From Sipunculus nudus (taxonomy: Eukaryota > Annelida > Sipuncula > Golfingiida > Sipunculidae): 64,000 bases of DNA. Position 1 is the first letter of the stretch; each line of letters starts with the position of its first letter. The notes below the pieces were generated by a model. It saw only the letters and a program-made list of their open reading frames with translations, ran no database searches and was not told where the DNA came from. Positions 22,501-35,910 of the stretch are shown here, in pieces. Both the position numbers and the translations under genes were made by a program. The DNA is taken from NCBI GenBank assembly GCA_026874595.1, contig CM049313.1:43552659-43616658 (forward strand), written 5' to 3'.

Positions 22501-24654
22501 TGCATTAACCCTAGGGTCATTCATACATTTTTGCCTCATTTCTGGAAGATAATTGCGCTGACACGCAAACAGTGGGAAAATTCTGCAAGGGAAGCCTGGC
22601 TGTGAAATATTTCATAAAATCTGGAGAGCCAAGTTGCATGACAATTAGCATTTTAGTTAGTGGTGTGCAGATGCCAATTACAATCCCCACTGTGTTCTTG
22701 TTCAGCAATGTGGCTTTCACCATCTCCCTTGTTACAACTTACAAGCCTTAATCCTTTTCATCTTTGAAAGAACAGTCTTACCATAGAGAAAGACGTCTCT
22801 GTCAGTGACACAGTTGCATCCTGAGTTAACTAGAGTTTTTATAGCTGCAATATTACCCGCCAAAAGCAGTCTAATCAACTACAAAATAAGAAGGTGGTGA
22901 CAACAAGTTTAGTATTGTCCTCTTCATCTTTTCTTTGGTGAGATTACAATAATGAGAAGGGAACCGGTCTACATCTCCAGCATCAACACCTCAGTCTCAG
23001 TCTAAATCACTATTGTCTGCATACAAGGATCACTGCACCCAGCCCGATATCGTTCTGACCCCTTAAAAATTCATTAACACACTGACAGCCCAGTACCAGT
23101 CCACTCCACACTATACTGTGGTTGCCTTTTTGTTCACGAGAGTTTTAATTTTGCGATATTCGTGAATGGGAAAGAATCACAAAAATGAAACCCTTGGGAA
23201 TAATCGGCCAATTGAGAATGACCTTCTTATTTAGTGTAATCAATACTTGTATGGTAATAGGTTAGAACAGAGAGAATTTTTTAATAAATTACATCCTTGC
23301 AGGTATAGGGAAATTTAAGCCTTAAATTTGAACTAAACCACCTATGCTGTGTGTGCGGGCCTATCATTATATAAGAAAATGTCACAAACTCATGACTTAT
23401 TCTCATTTTATAATACACACAGGTATATGGCTTTGCCAAACATTTGATATAGTTCTGGTGAGATCGCGAAAATGAAACCCTCGCAAAACAATAAAAATGA
23501 AAAAATCGCAAAAATTCAGCCTCGCGAATATGAAGCCAACCACAGTATATATATGTTGAGGGAAGAATGAGAATTATTGATGCCAACTTAACTCTTTTAA
23601 TTTTTTTCACACTTATTTCTTTTTTCAGAATGAAACTTTGATCATCTTTCTTTGACATTAATTCTGAACTGTTCAAGTTCAAAAAAAGAAATAAGTTTTA
23701 GATGATTTTGTCACCGTATTGGACCACTTTGGCACAATGTGTTTCTCAAATATCTGATGGGTATCTAATGACAGACTATTACCTGAACTTTATTGCATTT
23801 AAAAAAGAATGCACACACTGGTTTGTTTGATTACCAGTAAAATGGACAGTTCATATTAAATTATTTCCTGGTGTTACATATTTTGATATTTTGCTGGGCA
23901 GAAATAAAACAGCTCTCTAAACCTTAATGCTACAAAATTATTTGTGTTGGTATTTTTAGAATGTTGATTAAACACATGTCAAACATATACATTATGACAA
24001 TTTACAACTTGCAAGAGATGTAAGTTAATCTATAATATTCTCTTCTCATTATTTTCATAAAGTTTTGAGCAATTGTTGTCACATCTCAGTCGCATCTGAA
24101 TTCTTAATTCCTCCTTTTGAACATGCCTGGAACTAACATGAAAATATCTGGTTCATTAATTCATTAATAACTGTGCCATGTAAACCTTTTCATCAGTGTT
24201 AGAGATTAAAATGTACAATAAGTATTTACCCCAGTTACACTTTATTGTTTAGCATACAAAATAACAGGTAAATGTTTTTCATGGTTGAACTAAACATGTA
24301 TAGATGGCAGAAGCTCACTGACAACTTGTCAGATGTGTTAGTCAATCTAACATAGATGTTTATCTTCACTGAATTATAGATTAAAAATATTCACATCTAG
24401 AAATTTTTATAATTGAATCATGTGATATCAAGTGTGATTGTTTTCAACTTACATGTATGCGATGGGTTTGGTACTATCATGTGTGAATAAAACTGTTTTA
24501 ACAGACTACTTTTTTTTCATGACAAAAAATGTCTGTTTTCTTTTAGCAATGGTCAGTTGATAACATCAAAGTTTGGTTATAATACCGTAGTATAATATGC
24601 ACATTTACCCAGCTTAACTATTAAAATGATATCTTAACAAATTGGAGCTGGCTG

Positions 24655-24880
24655 GGACAAATAAGAATTCTGGTTTTTCCCAGGTAAAATCAAAATTCTC
24701 ATTCTTCCCAGGAAAAATGAGAATCAAATCATAGTATGAAATGATTCCCATTCTTCCAAGGAAAAATGAGAATCATTACATACTATGACTTGATTCTCAT
24801 TTTTCCCTGGAAAAATTAGAATTCTCATTTTTCCCCGGGAGGATTACGGATCATCCCAGATTCTCATTCTTCCCTCGACA
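24655..24880. repeat. Nested palindromic element
   Basis: GAATCAAATCATAGTATG (24721-24738) pairs with CATACTATGACTTGATTC about 40 bases on, with 17 of 18 positions complementary. The loop contains a second pair (AATGATTCCCATTCTTCC with GGAAAAATGAGAATCATT). Outer ATTCTCATTCTTCCC and GGAAAAATTAGAAT strings extend the foldback. It is probably a foldback-type MITE; a transcript through it could form a long hairpin. Confidence 0.6.
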
Positions 24881-25102
24881 TATACATATATAAGGTATTT
24901 GTATTAGCACTGTTAATTATGAATATTATAGAACATGTAAACAAACTGCCCTAGAAATCAAACAATGTTCACCCATATTTCATGACAATATTTATAAATA
25001 TCAGAATATATAAATTGAAAACTATATAATGAAAACTGCCTTAGAAACCAAATGATATGTTAGCCTATATTCCAAGACAATATTTATAAAACTTAGTATA
25101 TA

Positions 25103-25272
25103 CAGTAAAACCTGAGAGTTAAGACCACCTGATGTGCCACACCAAAAGCGGTCTTAAGTCACAGGTGGTCTTAAGTCTCAGGTGGTCTAAGTCTCAGCAT
25201 GAAGCAAACAAAGAATATCAAGGCATATATGTCTACGTAAACATTTATTAATTTATTATAAAAATACATACT

Positions 25273-25328
<56 letters not shown>

Positions 25329-26539
25329 TATAGATAATCAAGATATTCACAACAATATTTACAAGTTAACAACAATATTTACTTCAATCAATCAATCAAT
25401 TTTGCTCTGCTTAACAAGGGAATCTTATTAATAATTATCAAAGAATGCTGGTCCTTTTATAACTTTAATAAACAAGCCTTTATCAAAAGCTTTGAATAGC
25501 CTGTTTGTTATATTGCACAAACCACAAACCGCTAATTAATGATGTACCATGAGTACACACTGAGTCACTTTGTTTTAGAAGCAGACCCCATTAAAATCTC
25601 AATAAACTTCAAAGCAGGTATGAAGGGATCGATCATTTGATTACAGGTGACTGCTCACGTTATCAAACAGTCTCTCTATATTGTTACTATGGTAGTTAGG
25701 ATTGAGTCCTATTGTCTTATTGATGAATATTCTATTGATGTTATCGAAACAGGTCGTCAGTTTGTCATCACGAACTGACTTGTTGTCAAGTCAAAATGTG
25801 TGTGATAAGCAATGACAGTTGATCGCTAAGGTTATGACAAACTTACTTTCATGACTCACTTTTTTTTAAATTAAATCTGCGCAAATGTTATTTACACATC
25901 GCTAAGACTAGTTATGAACTCGGGTCAACGACCGCAGCGTAGTGAATGCGACCGCGGTGTCAGAAATACAACGGGAGTTCTATTTGATGAATATTAATGA
26001 GGGATTTTCCATAGAGCACGTGATCCTTTACCGGAAAGATGTTTTAGACAATCGTTAATCAAATACGACGTGTTCAAAGATAGGCTGTGCTAAAAAAATA
26101 ATGGTACACAGGCATCAGAATTAAAGAATTGCGTCGTTTTACATGTTCCCTCGCAATATTCGCGGAACTTTCATTTTTGGAGAAAGATTAAAACCACGCG
26201 GGCCCTAGGCCATTGACACCTGGAGGGGTATTGTGAATTAATGTCCAATTCACCGCGGGGAAAGTAGGTCACCATTGCCACCTGCACATTCAAGAGACGG
26301 TCAATGGCACGGTCGTTTTAGTCTTATGACGCCAGGTGCCACTACCGCTACACCAGGCGGTCGCTTAACGGAGGTATAGACCAGCGACCGGCCACATCTG
26401 AGCGGTCGGTGGTCGCGTACCACAAACGGTCGCTCAACACAGGGGCATTAAAGAGTGATTAAGCTCGGTGCATTCATTTTTCGGTCGTAAGTCACAGACG
26501 GTCACTGGCGGCAGTGGTCGCTTGGTTCAGGTTTCACTG
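25103..26539. mobile_element. TIR DNA transposon relic, TA-flanked
   Basis: Ends are CAGTAAAACCTGAGAGTTAA at the left and CAGTGAAACCTGAACCAAGC read from the right, with TA immediately outside both (25101-25102, 26540-26541). Subterminal repeats GGTGGTCTTAAGTC (left) and GGTCGTAAGTCACAGACGGTC (right) are related. The right 600 bp is GC-rich and the left carries an (AT)n tract. The TA duplication and CAGT terminus suggest a Tc1/mariner- or pogo-related family. No transposase frame was recognised. Confidence 0.65.
25275..25327. repeat. (AT)n microsatellite
   Basis: About 26 AT dinucleotides within the TIR element. Confidence 0.97.
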
Positions 26540-27099
26540 TATATAGAAAATTATACCAAAATAACAAAATAATATACATTTAGCTAAATATTCCACGAAA
26601 ATATGACTCCTTTGAGTGTGATATTAATTCTATAATCACTCTTTCACATGCAATTGAAATTTTGCATTCAATCAAAAATAAATCTGGTCAAAAACAGTTG
26701 CCATGGAAACAACTTTAACTTAAACTGCCGTAGATGAAACAAGTTAAAACCCTATCTGACAAATGAGCTGTTATCCAGTTCCATAAACTTCCTCACTTTA
26801 TAACTCTTACTGATCAATTTCCCCAAAGGTACAGAATATATGAAATATAAATTTTGTCACCAGAATAAACAGTCACAACCTGGTCCCTAGCTTTTGACAC
26901 AAGAAGGCCAAATATGATGTCTCCTGCTTAGAGGATATACTCTGCATGTTCCAAGGAAGGGTTTCATTCTGACAAGCTATCACCATATCTTAACAATACA
27001 CAGATGATAAACTGATTACCAAATAAATCTCATGGAAAATGCATCCAGATGAGTCTTTGTGGAATTTGTTCACAGAAATCAGCAAAAAAATTTCATCTG

Positions 27100-27470
27100 C
27101 TCTTAGTTGGCTTTTTTTTGGAAAAACGTCACCTTGAGACAAGTACAGGGTATTGTGATATACTCTCCCCTAGGCCTGGGAACAATCCAAAGCTCGTAAC
27201 TCATCTGAAATCACTGTGATTTGTGTTTGAAAGCCTATGGCTCCCTTTTTATGAAGCCACGAGGTGCTATTATGACCTTCTGGCATTATATCGTGCCAGC
27301 CAGTGGAAAATCAGAAGTCCCTGGAGGGGAAAAGAAAATAAGTGACCGCAAGAGTAAACCTGGTTAACAAATCTCCTCCAGGAAGTGTCATACTGAGGAT
27401 TAGCAGACAGTGCTTATAACCCTGAGGTTATGTGCCAAAAATAGAATCTCACAGTCAGAAATGAAACGTT
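27100..27470. other. Unique intronic segment, possible conserved element
   Basis: Non-repetitive, less AT-rich than its neighbours and lacking simple sequence. No splice-flanked coding segment is recognised. Candidate only by composition. Confidence 0.18.
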
Positions 27471-27839
27471 AATCCATACCAAATTTAATAAACTCGTACT
27501 TGCCTATTCAACAACCTACCAATCATATTTTAATACTAAACAATGCATTATCTAAATTTGTTTAAAATTTCACCAGATTGTGGAATTCGTGGTCATGGAT
27601 AAAACAAACTATAAATATTCATAATCTTTTTCCTGATTGACAAGCATGTTTTTATCAACCATGTTATTTTGATTATCATCAGAAAAATTGTCCACTAAAT
27701 AGATGTTTTGCCCCCCTTTCTGTTAGTTTCTTTGTTGGCTGAGAATATTTACAAAGTATACAATACTTATCAAAGTATCATACAAATGTGCATTTATTTG
27801 TACATGATATGGACATCTATTACCCCTTTCACATGGGAA

Positions 27840-27965
27840 ATGCAAACCATTTTCAAACCATTTAAAAACATTTTAGAGAGTTCAAACCACAATCCATAGC
27901 CTTTTCAAACCGTTTTGGCTAAACATTTTGGATAAAGCTGAGGAGGTGGTTTCAAACCATTCTGA
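27840..27965. repeat. TTCAAACCA direct repeats
   Basis: TTCAAACCA or close variants occur about six times in 125 bases (for example 27853, 27880, 27905, 27951), irregularly spaced. Confidence 0.6.
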
Positions 27966-28391
27966 ATTAGAATCGTTTAACTGCTTAGCTAAACTGTCGT
28001 GTCAAGGCTCTGAAAAGGTTTGGACCCAGTTTTCAAGCAGCAACAACAGTGCAAGCAGGAATGCTTGTGTCTGTATGTGAAATATACACAACACGCATTG
28101 ATGCTACATGTCCGTGTGAATGCACCAAAATATTTTGGTAAAACTGCTTTGCCATTTCTTTTAAATATGTTAAATGTTATCTTTTACAAAGGTATATGCA
28201 ACTCCAGTTTGAAGATGATGGATTCAATAATGGATAAGGACTAGTGCGTGAAACATAACTGTAAACACAGCTGGCACCGACCCAGTCTAATGTCAGGAAA
28301 TCAGTCACTCAAACAATTTCCTACAAAAAAAAAGCCTTTAATGATACCCAAAAAATGTTTAGCTGTTAAATTTTTTACAAACTCTCACACC

Positions 28392-28480
28392 ATTTTCTTT
28401 CACCACATGAATACAGGGATCATATATTTAACCAGTTTTCTTCCACCACATGTTAATAGGGATCATACATTTAATCAGCC
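28392..28480. repeat. Two-copy tandem repeat, unit about 44 bp
   Basis: TTTTCTTTCACCACATGAAT and then AGGGATCATATATTTAA is repeated once with small changes. Confidence 0.8.
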
Positions 28481-29235
28481 TTCCATGGCAGTGCAATCAG
28501 TAAATGCACCAGTTCACCTCTGTAGGCCCCTCCTTTTAACCAGTGGGGCAGTTTGACCCTCAGGACCTGCTCAGGCCCCATGTCAGACATGTGGAACACC
28601 ACCTGTCATTCCAGTTCTATGCCTCAGATCGCAAAGGTAAACTGTGTATGAATTTGTATTCCGCACACTGGACATTATAACTGCTCTGCAGCTTCAAACA
28701 AACTCTACCTCTGAACATGTATATAGTCTGCAGTTTCATGACCATCGTTTCAGAGTGTTGTAAACTTGCCATGGATGGAGCAATTTTGTTCCAGTCTTTG
28801 ATCCTTAAGTCTTTGAAGTCTCCTGTAAGCTGAAACCTGATGAATAGACACCCCTGAAATTCAGCCCTGTACAAAATTCCAAACTGCATAATTTACCCTG
28901 AAATGGACATAATTTGCCTAAATAAATTTATATTCTGAAAATGTTAGCTGAAAATAGATCTAAATATACACTTTAGATAAAATAACACTCATTTGGGCAA
29001 TATACCAGTACCATTCTACTATTTTTTGTAATGAGTCCTTTAGAAATTTATCCAATCAGATACTACTGTCAGTTCCGACATAGGATACCTTGATATTTTC
29101 CGATATTTTTACATATGGTAAATTACAAGATTTAGCTAAGATAAAAGAGGGAGGTATTTGAAAATGAGGGAAATATGACATAGTTGAGCTATACACCAGT
29201 CTCTTATTATGGTATGTTTATCTGCAGAGACATTT

Positions 29236-29252
29236 CCCCCCCCCCCCCCCCC
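29236..29252 (+). repeat. Poly-C run of 17
   Basis: Uninterrupted C17. Confidence 0.95.
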
Positions 29253-31055
29253 ATGTCTATGGTCATAAACGCAAATTATGCTTTTATTCCATCATGAATA
29301 TTTTAAACAATACAGAGCTCTAAGAAAAATATCTTGAGTGATGTTTTAATTGTTTTTGATTATCTAGATATTTATGTCAAAATTAAAGGTTCATATCCTA
29401 GTACCTGTCAGAGTGAAATCTGAGCATAACTGATGTGTATATCATAGGATTAAGTGTCGTGCCAATAAATTGATTATAATGATGATTGCTGGTTTTATTT
29501 CATTATTGATTAAATCTATTGCATTTATGCATAATTGATCACAAACAATTCTGTATGCATATCCAGAGGTGTCATATATTCCAGATATAATATTTTATTT
29601 TTGACAGAGATTAAAAGGCAGGACTTTAAACAATGGACAGCATTAAAACTGCAACAAATACCGTGTCAACAACCCTGCCATTACCTTGACCTTTGATCAT
29701 TACCTTTGACCTTTGTAGAGTTAGACTGAATTTACTCAGGTCAATATCTTAAATACAATTATATACAGCAGATTTTACAGTAATACAGATGATACATAAA
29801 ATAATCGATTAAGATCATTGGTCATTTTTTATCTATCAATCATCGAATATGATTTGGTAACCGATTCCAACCACTAATAGGATTAAATGGGTTTCTTTAC
29901 CACCACTTCGCATATTCATTCTTTATACCCTCTTAATTACTTTAAACAATACAGCTATAAAAACGTACTGATTGACATTACCTTCATCAGTATCAATATC
30001 AAATTAACACTTAGTCTACTCCTTGTCAGTCATTTGAAGCAGATGAACAAGAGTTTCAAAACTAATCTAAATAGGAACAACTGTGTTAGTGGTTTGAATC
30101 AATAAATTTTAGCTTTATTGTAGCAATCTATTTTGTACAGCTGTCTCTCATTCTGTTAACTGCTGTGTAAAAAAAACCAAGGATGTCAAAAGATTGTTTA
30201 AAACGTGGGGAAAAAATACAATAGGACACAAAATCGCTACAAGAATTCTGTTACACAAATGTCAGTCAAATAATGGGTCAGCTAGGGTTGTGAGGAGTGC
30301 GATTTTCAGACAGCTTGAAGGTGAAGGTCAGAGTGCTGTCATCATGTGACAGTCTGGAGGACCCAGATGTGCCAACCACTGTCCTGACACTTGGCATTTG
30401 GTGGTGCACTCAGGCTGTTCTCCACTCAGAAAGCAAATTTTGGCTCACTCTCTGTTGCTGATTACACCTGTGGCCATCTGATCACGCTTGCTAGGTCTGG
30501 TAACTACAGGCTGAATACACAGGCTTTTTTTTATCAACAATAAAGTTGACCAGCAATACCAACTTCCCAAAAACTTATTTACGTAAAATATTATCAGGGT
30601 TAACTTGTATTCCTTTATTACCATTAGATTAAAATCGCAGTTCACTGTATACATGCAAGGAATGATTTAGTAATTTGGTATACTTTAATCACAATTAAAT
30701 CAAATCCTAGTTGAACTGTACATGTATATATTTTAGGAATAATTTATGTAGTTATTTTCAAAACAGTAATAATGATTAACTTGGCATATTTTTGCATTTA
30801 ATGGCACATTCACTAATCAATCTATAATCTCTTAATGATCATATATATCTTTAAGTTTATTACAAACATATTTTACTAGTTTTGAAACAAAACTTTTATC
30901 AATTAATTTCCAGATTTATAAATTTTATGGCTGTATTTATTTTTAATACCAGATTATCTGCTTCTTGTTTAGAACTTTAAAATACACCATTTTACTTTCA
31001 AGTAGGTCAAAAAGCGAGCATCATTTGTTATAGCGCCATTTCATAAAAGAACCAT

Positions 31056-31406
31056 TTAGGCCAAAAAAAATATAAAGGTATGGTTCTCAGGCACTGCCTG
31101 CATCAATTTTAAACCCCCGCATCAAAAATTTTTATTTTGATTTTCAATAAAAATTTAACAATTTTGAGCTGCAGCCGCTTGGACATTTCTTTCAAGAAGA
31201 TATAAATCATACAATTTCCTTTGTTATGTAGTGCTTTTACTTGTTTAGAAAAAATAAATATTTAATTTTTTTTTCATGCTTTTCACTTATCATTTGATAT
31301 TTTTATCGAAACATACAAAAAAATTAAAAATTAAAAAACCGCCCTCTCGCATTGATTTCTGAAAAAAAGTGCCTGAGAACCATACTTTTTTTTTATTTTG
31401 GCCTTA
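31056..31406 (+). mobile_element. PIF/Harbinger-type MITE, copy 1
   Basis: Element 31059-31403 (345 bp) is flanked by TTA on both sides (31056-31058, 31404-31406), the TWA target duplication of PIF/Harbinger. Its TIRs of about 38 bp include GGCCAAAA and GGTATGGTTCTCAGGCAC. The interior is AT-rich with a ACCCCCGCATCAAAAATTTT block. It has no transposase. Copy 2 is present in the opposite orientation 2.2 kb to the right. Confidence 0.88.
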
Positions 31407-32479
31407 ACCTAGGCTGTAACTTTCATTACTATAACAGGTCAGTCAGAGTCAACTCAAACATTTATCATTCATTTTAATCCCTGGGAAACATAATGCAGAA
31501 CTAATAAGTACGTCAGAACCTTCATAAAAAATAATTCCCAATTTGAAATTAACATAGTCTGTATTTACCATAAAAAGACATCCTATTACCATACATGTTA
31601 AATTCCAGTTCTCAATTAATTTGCAAAATTCCAGTCCACACCAAAGGTGGCTATTTATGCACAAACACACAGTGACTTAATTCACCAAGCCCCCTTTTTG
31701 TACCATCCACAGATGGTTTTATGTAAAATTGTGCTGAACGATTCCCTCAGTGACATTCCATGTGAACATCACTCATGAAGACATGATCACTAAAGCTTCA
31801 CATTAAGTTAGTTGCCTCAATATAAGTTTACATCTGTAAATTTCCCCCATATGAAATAAAGGTCTGTATGTTGTGACAGCTTTGCAGAGCTACTTAAAAG
31901 GCTTGTACTGTATAAAAAAAGGTCTATCTTGTTTTGCTGGGAAAAAAAATCACAAATTAGTATGTTTAAGTTGTGTATTCACAATCAATAATGGCAAAAA
32001 AAATCATTTCTTTTAAAAAAACTAAGTTTCAATAAATCAATAAAAAAAATTGTTTTTTGAAAAAAATGGACACTCCCAAGCCAGCTTAAATATATGCACA
32101 AAGTTTAACATTTCAAGAGAAAACATTCTTCCATAAGATCCCCATGGAAAACAATTTAACATATGGTCCCTCTGGATGGGCATAAAACAAAAGGAGTCAT
32201 GAAACAAATTAGCTTAGCCATTTGAGATTACTTTACCTGATGTGACTGTAACAGGATTTGACATAAGAACCCTGCCATACACTTAATATTTTTAGCCGCA
32301 CAATAGGGACGAATTCCCCACATACCCAAAGAGTTAAACACAGGTTCTGTCTAATTAATCATCAATCTGGTTCATTATAGTTTATCTGCTTCCAGAGGGG
32401 TCCAATAATCTTTAATGAATAAACAGTATCACGCTATTACATGACTAAATGGAAATACCAAACACAAATAGATTTTTTA

Positions 32480-33340
32480 CATCTGCTAAGAATTGGGACT
32501 AAATTAAATCAAATTAGCCCTTACTTAAAGCAGTGTTTATCATATGCGCATTTTTGCAGCAAATCTGCTGTAGGCCTGTACACGAAAAGTACCGCAGCAA
32601 ATAGCGAGCATTAGGGAATAATGTCAAACATGTCATTAGAATTGAAGCATAACAATGTCGGAAATTAAATATTTATGGCTAAAGTTGTACGGTACGCCAT
32701 GTGAGATGTACGGGCTCTTAGTGCGGCTGTTTTGTTACATGCCACCTGGTGTACAACAGTGTTAATGCGATACCAATAACGGCCTCTAATTGATTTACTA
32801 TGTACAATTTATACTGCATTATACATAGACCTCTCTCACAAATGCCCCCAGTTTTTCTCCCTGACTCAAACCTTTGTAACCCTACAAGAAACAAATGAAC
32901 GGGGAATAGGAACTTGCTGTGCAGTTGTGCCGGCATGGTTTGATTTCCCTGGGGTCTCATTGAATATGTACAGAATTTTTTTATAGAAGCTCGGAAAGGG
33001 AAAGGAGGATCCTGTACAACTGCACAAGCTACATCTACAGCTGACATTTGAAAGCTCGCACAGAGTGTTAAATTCACAAAACTTGCGATCACTTGCCACA
33101 ATATAAATCTTCTGAGCTTTCAAATTACAATTCAATAAAACACGAGCAGAGAGACATGGAAACAAATGGTGATTGGGAAGGCGGTTTGATCATGGAACTA
33201 AATGATATACACTTAGTTTAGGATCATTACTTATTTCTTTGATTCCCCTGGGAACTGCCTGGCCATTAGAATCAGCTACAAGCGGCAAATGCACAGAAAT
33301 TAATAAGAAATCTGCGCTGTAAAAGCAAACTAATCATACA
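32480..33340. other. Unique intronic segment, possible conserved element
   Basis: About 850 bases without repeats and with higher complexity than the flanks, located between the two Harbinger MITEs. It has homeodomain-like TAATTGATT and CTAATTAATC strings and CpGs near 32690-32790. The overlapping minus-strand frames at 32718-33165 show no family signature and no good splice context. Could be regulatory. Confidence 0.2.
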
Positions 33341-33604
33341 TGTTTACACAAATTTAAACTGTAGACCTGTCTGTGGGCTTGCTGGTGGGGGTTTAACCTT
33401 TAACTGAAATATTGGTATATAAATGTAACTTACATAAGAAATCCTTAGCATCAAAAGCATACTCTGAATTAACTTATATGAGTATTCAATTCAAACACAA
33501 ATCAATTATATTAACCTAACAGCTACAAATCAACTGTATTGATCAAACTCATTTCCATATCACTTAAAACTCATGATATAAAACCTCTCAGTAAAATATC
33601 ACTA

Positions 33605-33951
33605 TAAGGCCAAAATAAAAAAAAAAGGTATGGTTCTCAGGCACTTTTTTTCATAAATCAATGCGGGTGGGCGCTTTTTTTTTATTTTAAATTTTTTGCT
33701 ATGTTTCGATAAAAATGTCAAATGATAAGGGAAAAGCATGAAAATAACAGTCTAATTTTGCTAAATAAGTAAAAGCACTACAAAACAAAGGAAATTGTAT
33801 GGTTTAATCTTCTTGAAAGAAATGTCGGAGCGGCAGCAGCTCAAAATTGGAAAGTTTATATTGAAAATCAAAATAAAAATTTTTGATGCGGGGGTTTAAA
33901 ATTGATGCAGGCGGTGCCTGAGAACCATACCTTTAATTTTTTTTGGCCTAA
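33605..33951 (-). mobile_element. PIF/Harbinger-type MITE, copy 2
   Basis: Element 33608-33948 (341 bp) is flanked by TAA on both sides (33605-33607, 33949-33951). It is the inverted counterpart of copy 1 along its whole length, sharing GGTATGGTTCTCAGGCAC ends and the GATGCGGGGGTTTAAAATTG block. The different target duplications (TTA versus TAA) show two independent insertions rather than one duplication. Confidence 0.88.
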
Positions 33952-35096
33952 AATGTCAGCTTTTTATCCATTTTACGTACACATGCTCTCAAATGTAAAT
34001 TCAATGATGGTGTTAAGTTCTCAGTTACCCAGAGATTCACTGAGGGGGTCTTCCCTGGCCCACCCCTCATGATGTAGTAGTGAACATTTCACTACTGATA
34101 ACAAGTGCTGATAAAACAGCAATTCCTTATCAGTCACAGCACATGACGCCTGGTAAATTATCAGACTCCACTGGCTTCCCAGTATCAGGCCATACCACTT
34201 TAAGTGCACTGACTATCTCTTCCCTTCTTTTCAAACTGGGTGTTTACCACAAAATCTGACGCAGTTTCACACATTCCTCAGAATGTCAAGTCAATTTCTT
34301 GGGGCTGTCTGTCAACACGATGATAACAGGAGCCCTAGTTTGATGTACTGTCACACGGTTGTTACTGAAGTTGTACTCTCTGATAAGCACTCTTACAGAC
34401 TCCTTTGTTAAAGATAAAACAGCTCACCTTGCATGAGGTCAACTGAGACACTGTGGACAGCATGGTGTATGTGTGTATGATAGTGACCTTGGGAGTTGCT
34501 TCTTTAAACAAAATCGATCATTGACAGCGTATCAGCATCTGATGATCAATTATTTGTAGCTTTTGAGAAGTGTTAGGAATCACTTGTAATTTCAGTCATC
34601 AGTTTAATTTGTTGACCTCTAGGAGTATGAAATTTCTAATCAAATACAGACCTGAACATCCTCCCAATAATATTTAGGCCTAATATTGGCTACATATATC
34701 TAAATATTCTATAGCCTACTTGTGTATATAGTAAACATAGGTGTCAATCTATTAATTAACCTGTATTTTAAAGTTTTTTTCGCATATATCTTATAAAAAA
34801 TGTATTATCCTTCATTGTAAAGGCTAAAATTTGTGAAAAACGATTATGGCAATGCAAGATCGATCATAGAGTCATCTGCATCAGCCGACCGTTTATCGGT
34901 CCTGTCACTGGTGTACCAGTGTGTTATACGATTATCCCAGGAACCTTCTGATGAAGAACGTACTTTTGTCTGTGTACATATTATGTCATATTTTGATTAC
35001 TCGTATTCTCTAAGCCTTAGTAGTTGAACTGTGTATGTCACAGTGTAACATGTTATCATAACCTCTGTTTCATCTGGGATCTAAGGAGATGGAGAA

Positions 35097-35110
35097 GGGG
35101 GGGGGGGGGG
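35097..35110 (+). repeat. Poly-G run of 14
   Basis: Uninterrupted G14, followed by purine-rich AAGGGAAGG. Confidence 0.95.
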
Positions 35111-35559
35111 AAGGGAAGGTGAGGAAAAAAACTTGAGACAGGGGGAAAGATATAAGGAGGGAGGAAAATGGGTGCATGTTTGTGCTTGGATTAACATACC
35201 ATCACATTACCACAGGATTAAGTCATTTGCAGCAGCATTCCTATTGCAAGATAGTGCTTTCATATTATATGTGAAGGCCAACATAAAAAAAGTTAAAGTT
35301 TGCAACACAAAACATACTTTACTTAAGAAAAGGCAAATAATCTGCATAAAACACACACATGAACTATAAAAACTGTAACCCACTACATTTTGTGTCGAAA
35401 TCATGAGATACTGTTTCAAGATTGTTAATTATTACACGTCAGCCATTTTTCACTAGTACTATAACTTTGTGTATGCTTCATATACTGAGCAGGTAGCTTA
35501 TTAATGGTCCCAAGATTTGATGAGGCTGGCACCATGTGGGTACAGCACCATGTATGTAC

Positions 35560-35910
35560 TATCAGTGCACTAGAAATATAACTAGCACCGCAAATGGTTC
35601 ATGCCTTACATGCCTGTCGCATCTGGTGACCTATGACCTCATTACATGTGTGAATTTTGCTCGGAATGTAATTCTAGTGAGAAACTTTATTGGTAAATAT
35701 GTATACTGAGTTTCATCAAAATCCACAAGATTTTTTGGTAAGTTCATGGTGACAACAAAGTCTGGTGACCTCTGACCTCTTTAAATATGTGTGGATTTTG
35801 CAGGAAATCAAACTTAGGTGAGTGACATAAATTCAACTGATAGAGGGGATAGACGGACAGACCGTGTGTATACCATAAAACTTCCCATCATAGAGAGGAA
35901 TATAAAAAAA
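35560..35910. repeat. Two-unit dispersed repeat (GGTGACCTCTGACCT type)
   Basis: Two units about 142 bp apart share TCTGGTGACCTMTGACCTC and ATGTGTGRATTTTGC (near 35620 and 35761), ending in GATAGACGGACAGACC. The architecture resembles the other GACGGAC-ended families in this window. Confidence 0.65.

Noticed and set aside
32718-33165. Overlapping minus-strand frames of 99 and 127 codons
   Set aside because: Low-complexity-free but without motifs or splice sites, inside a groucho/TLE intron; better treated as possible non-coding conserved DNA.
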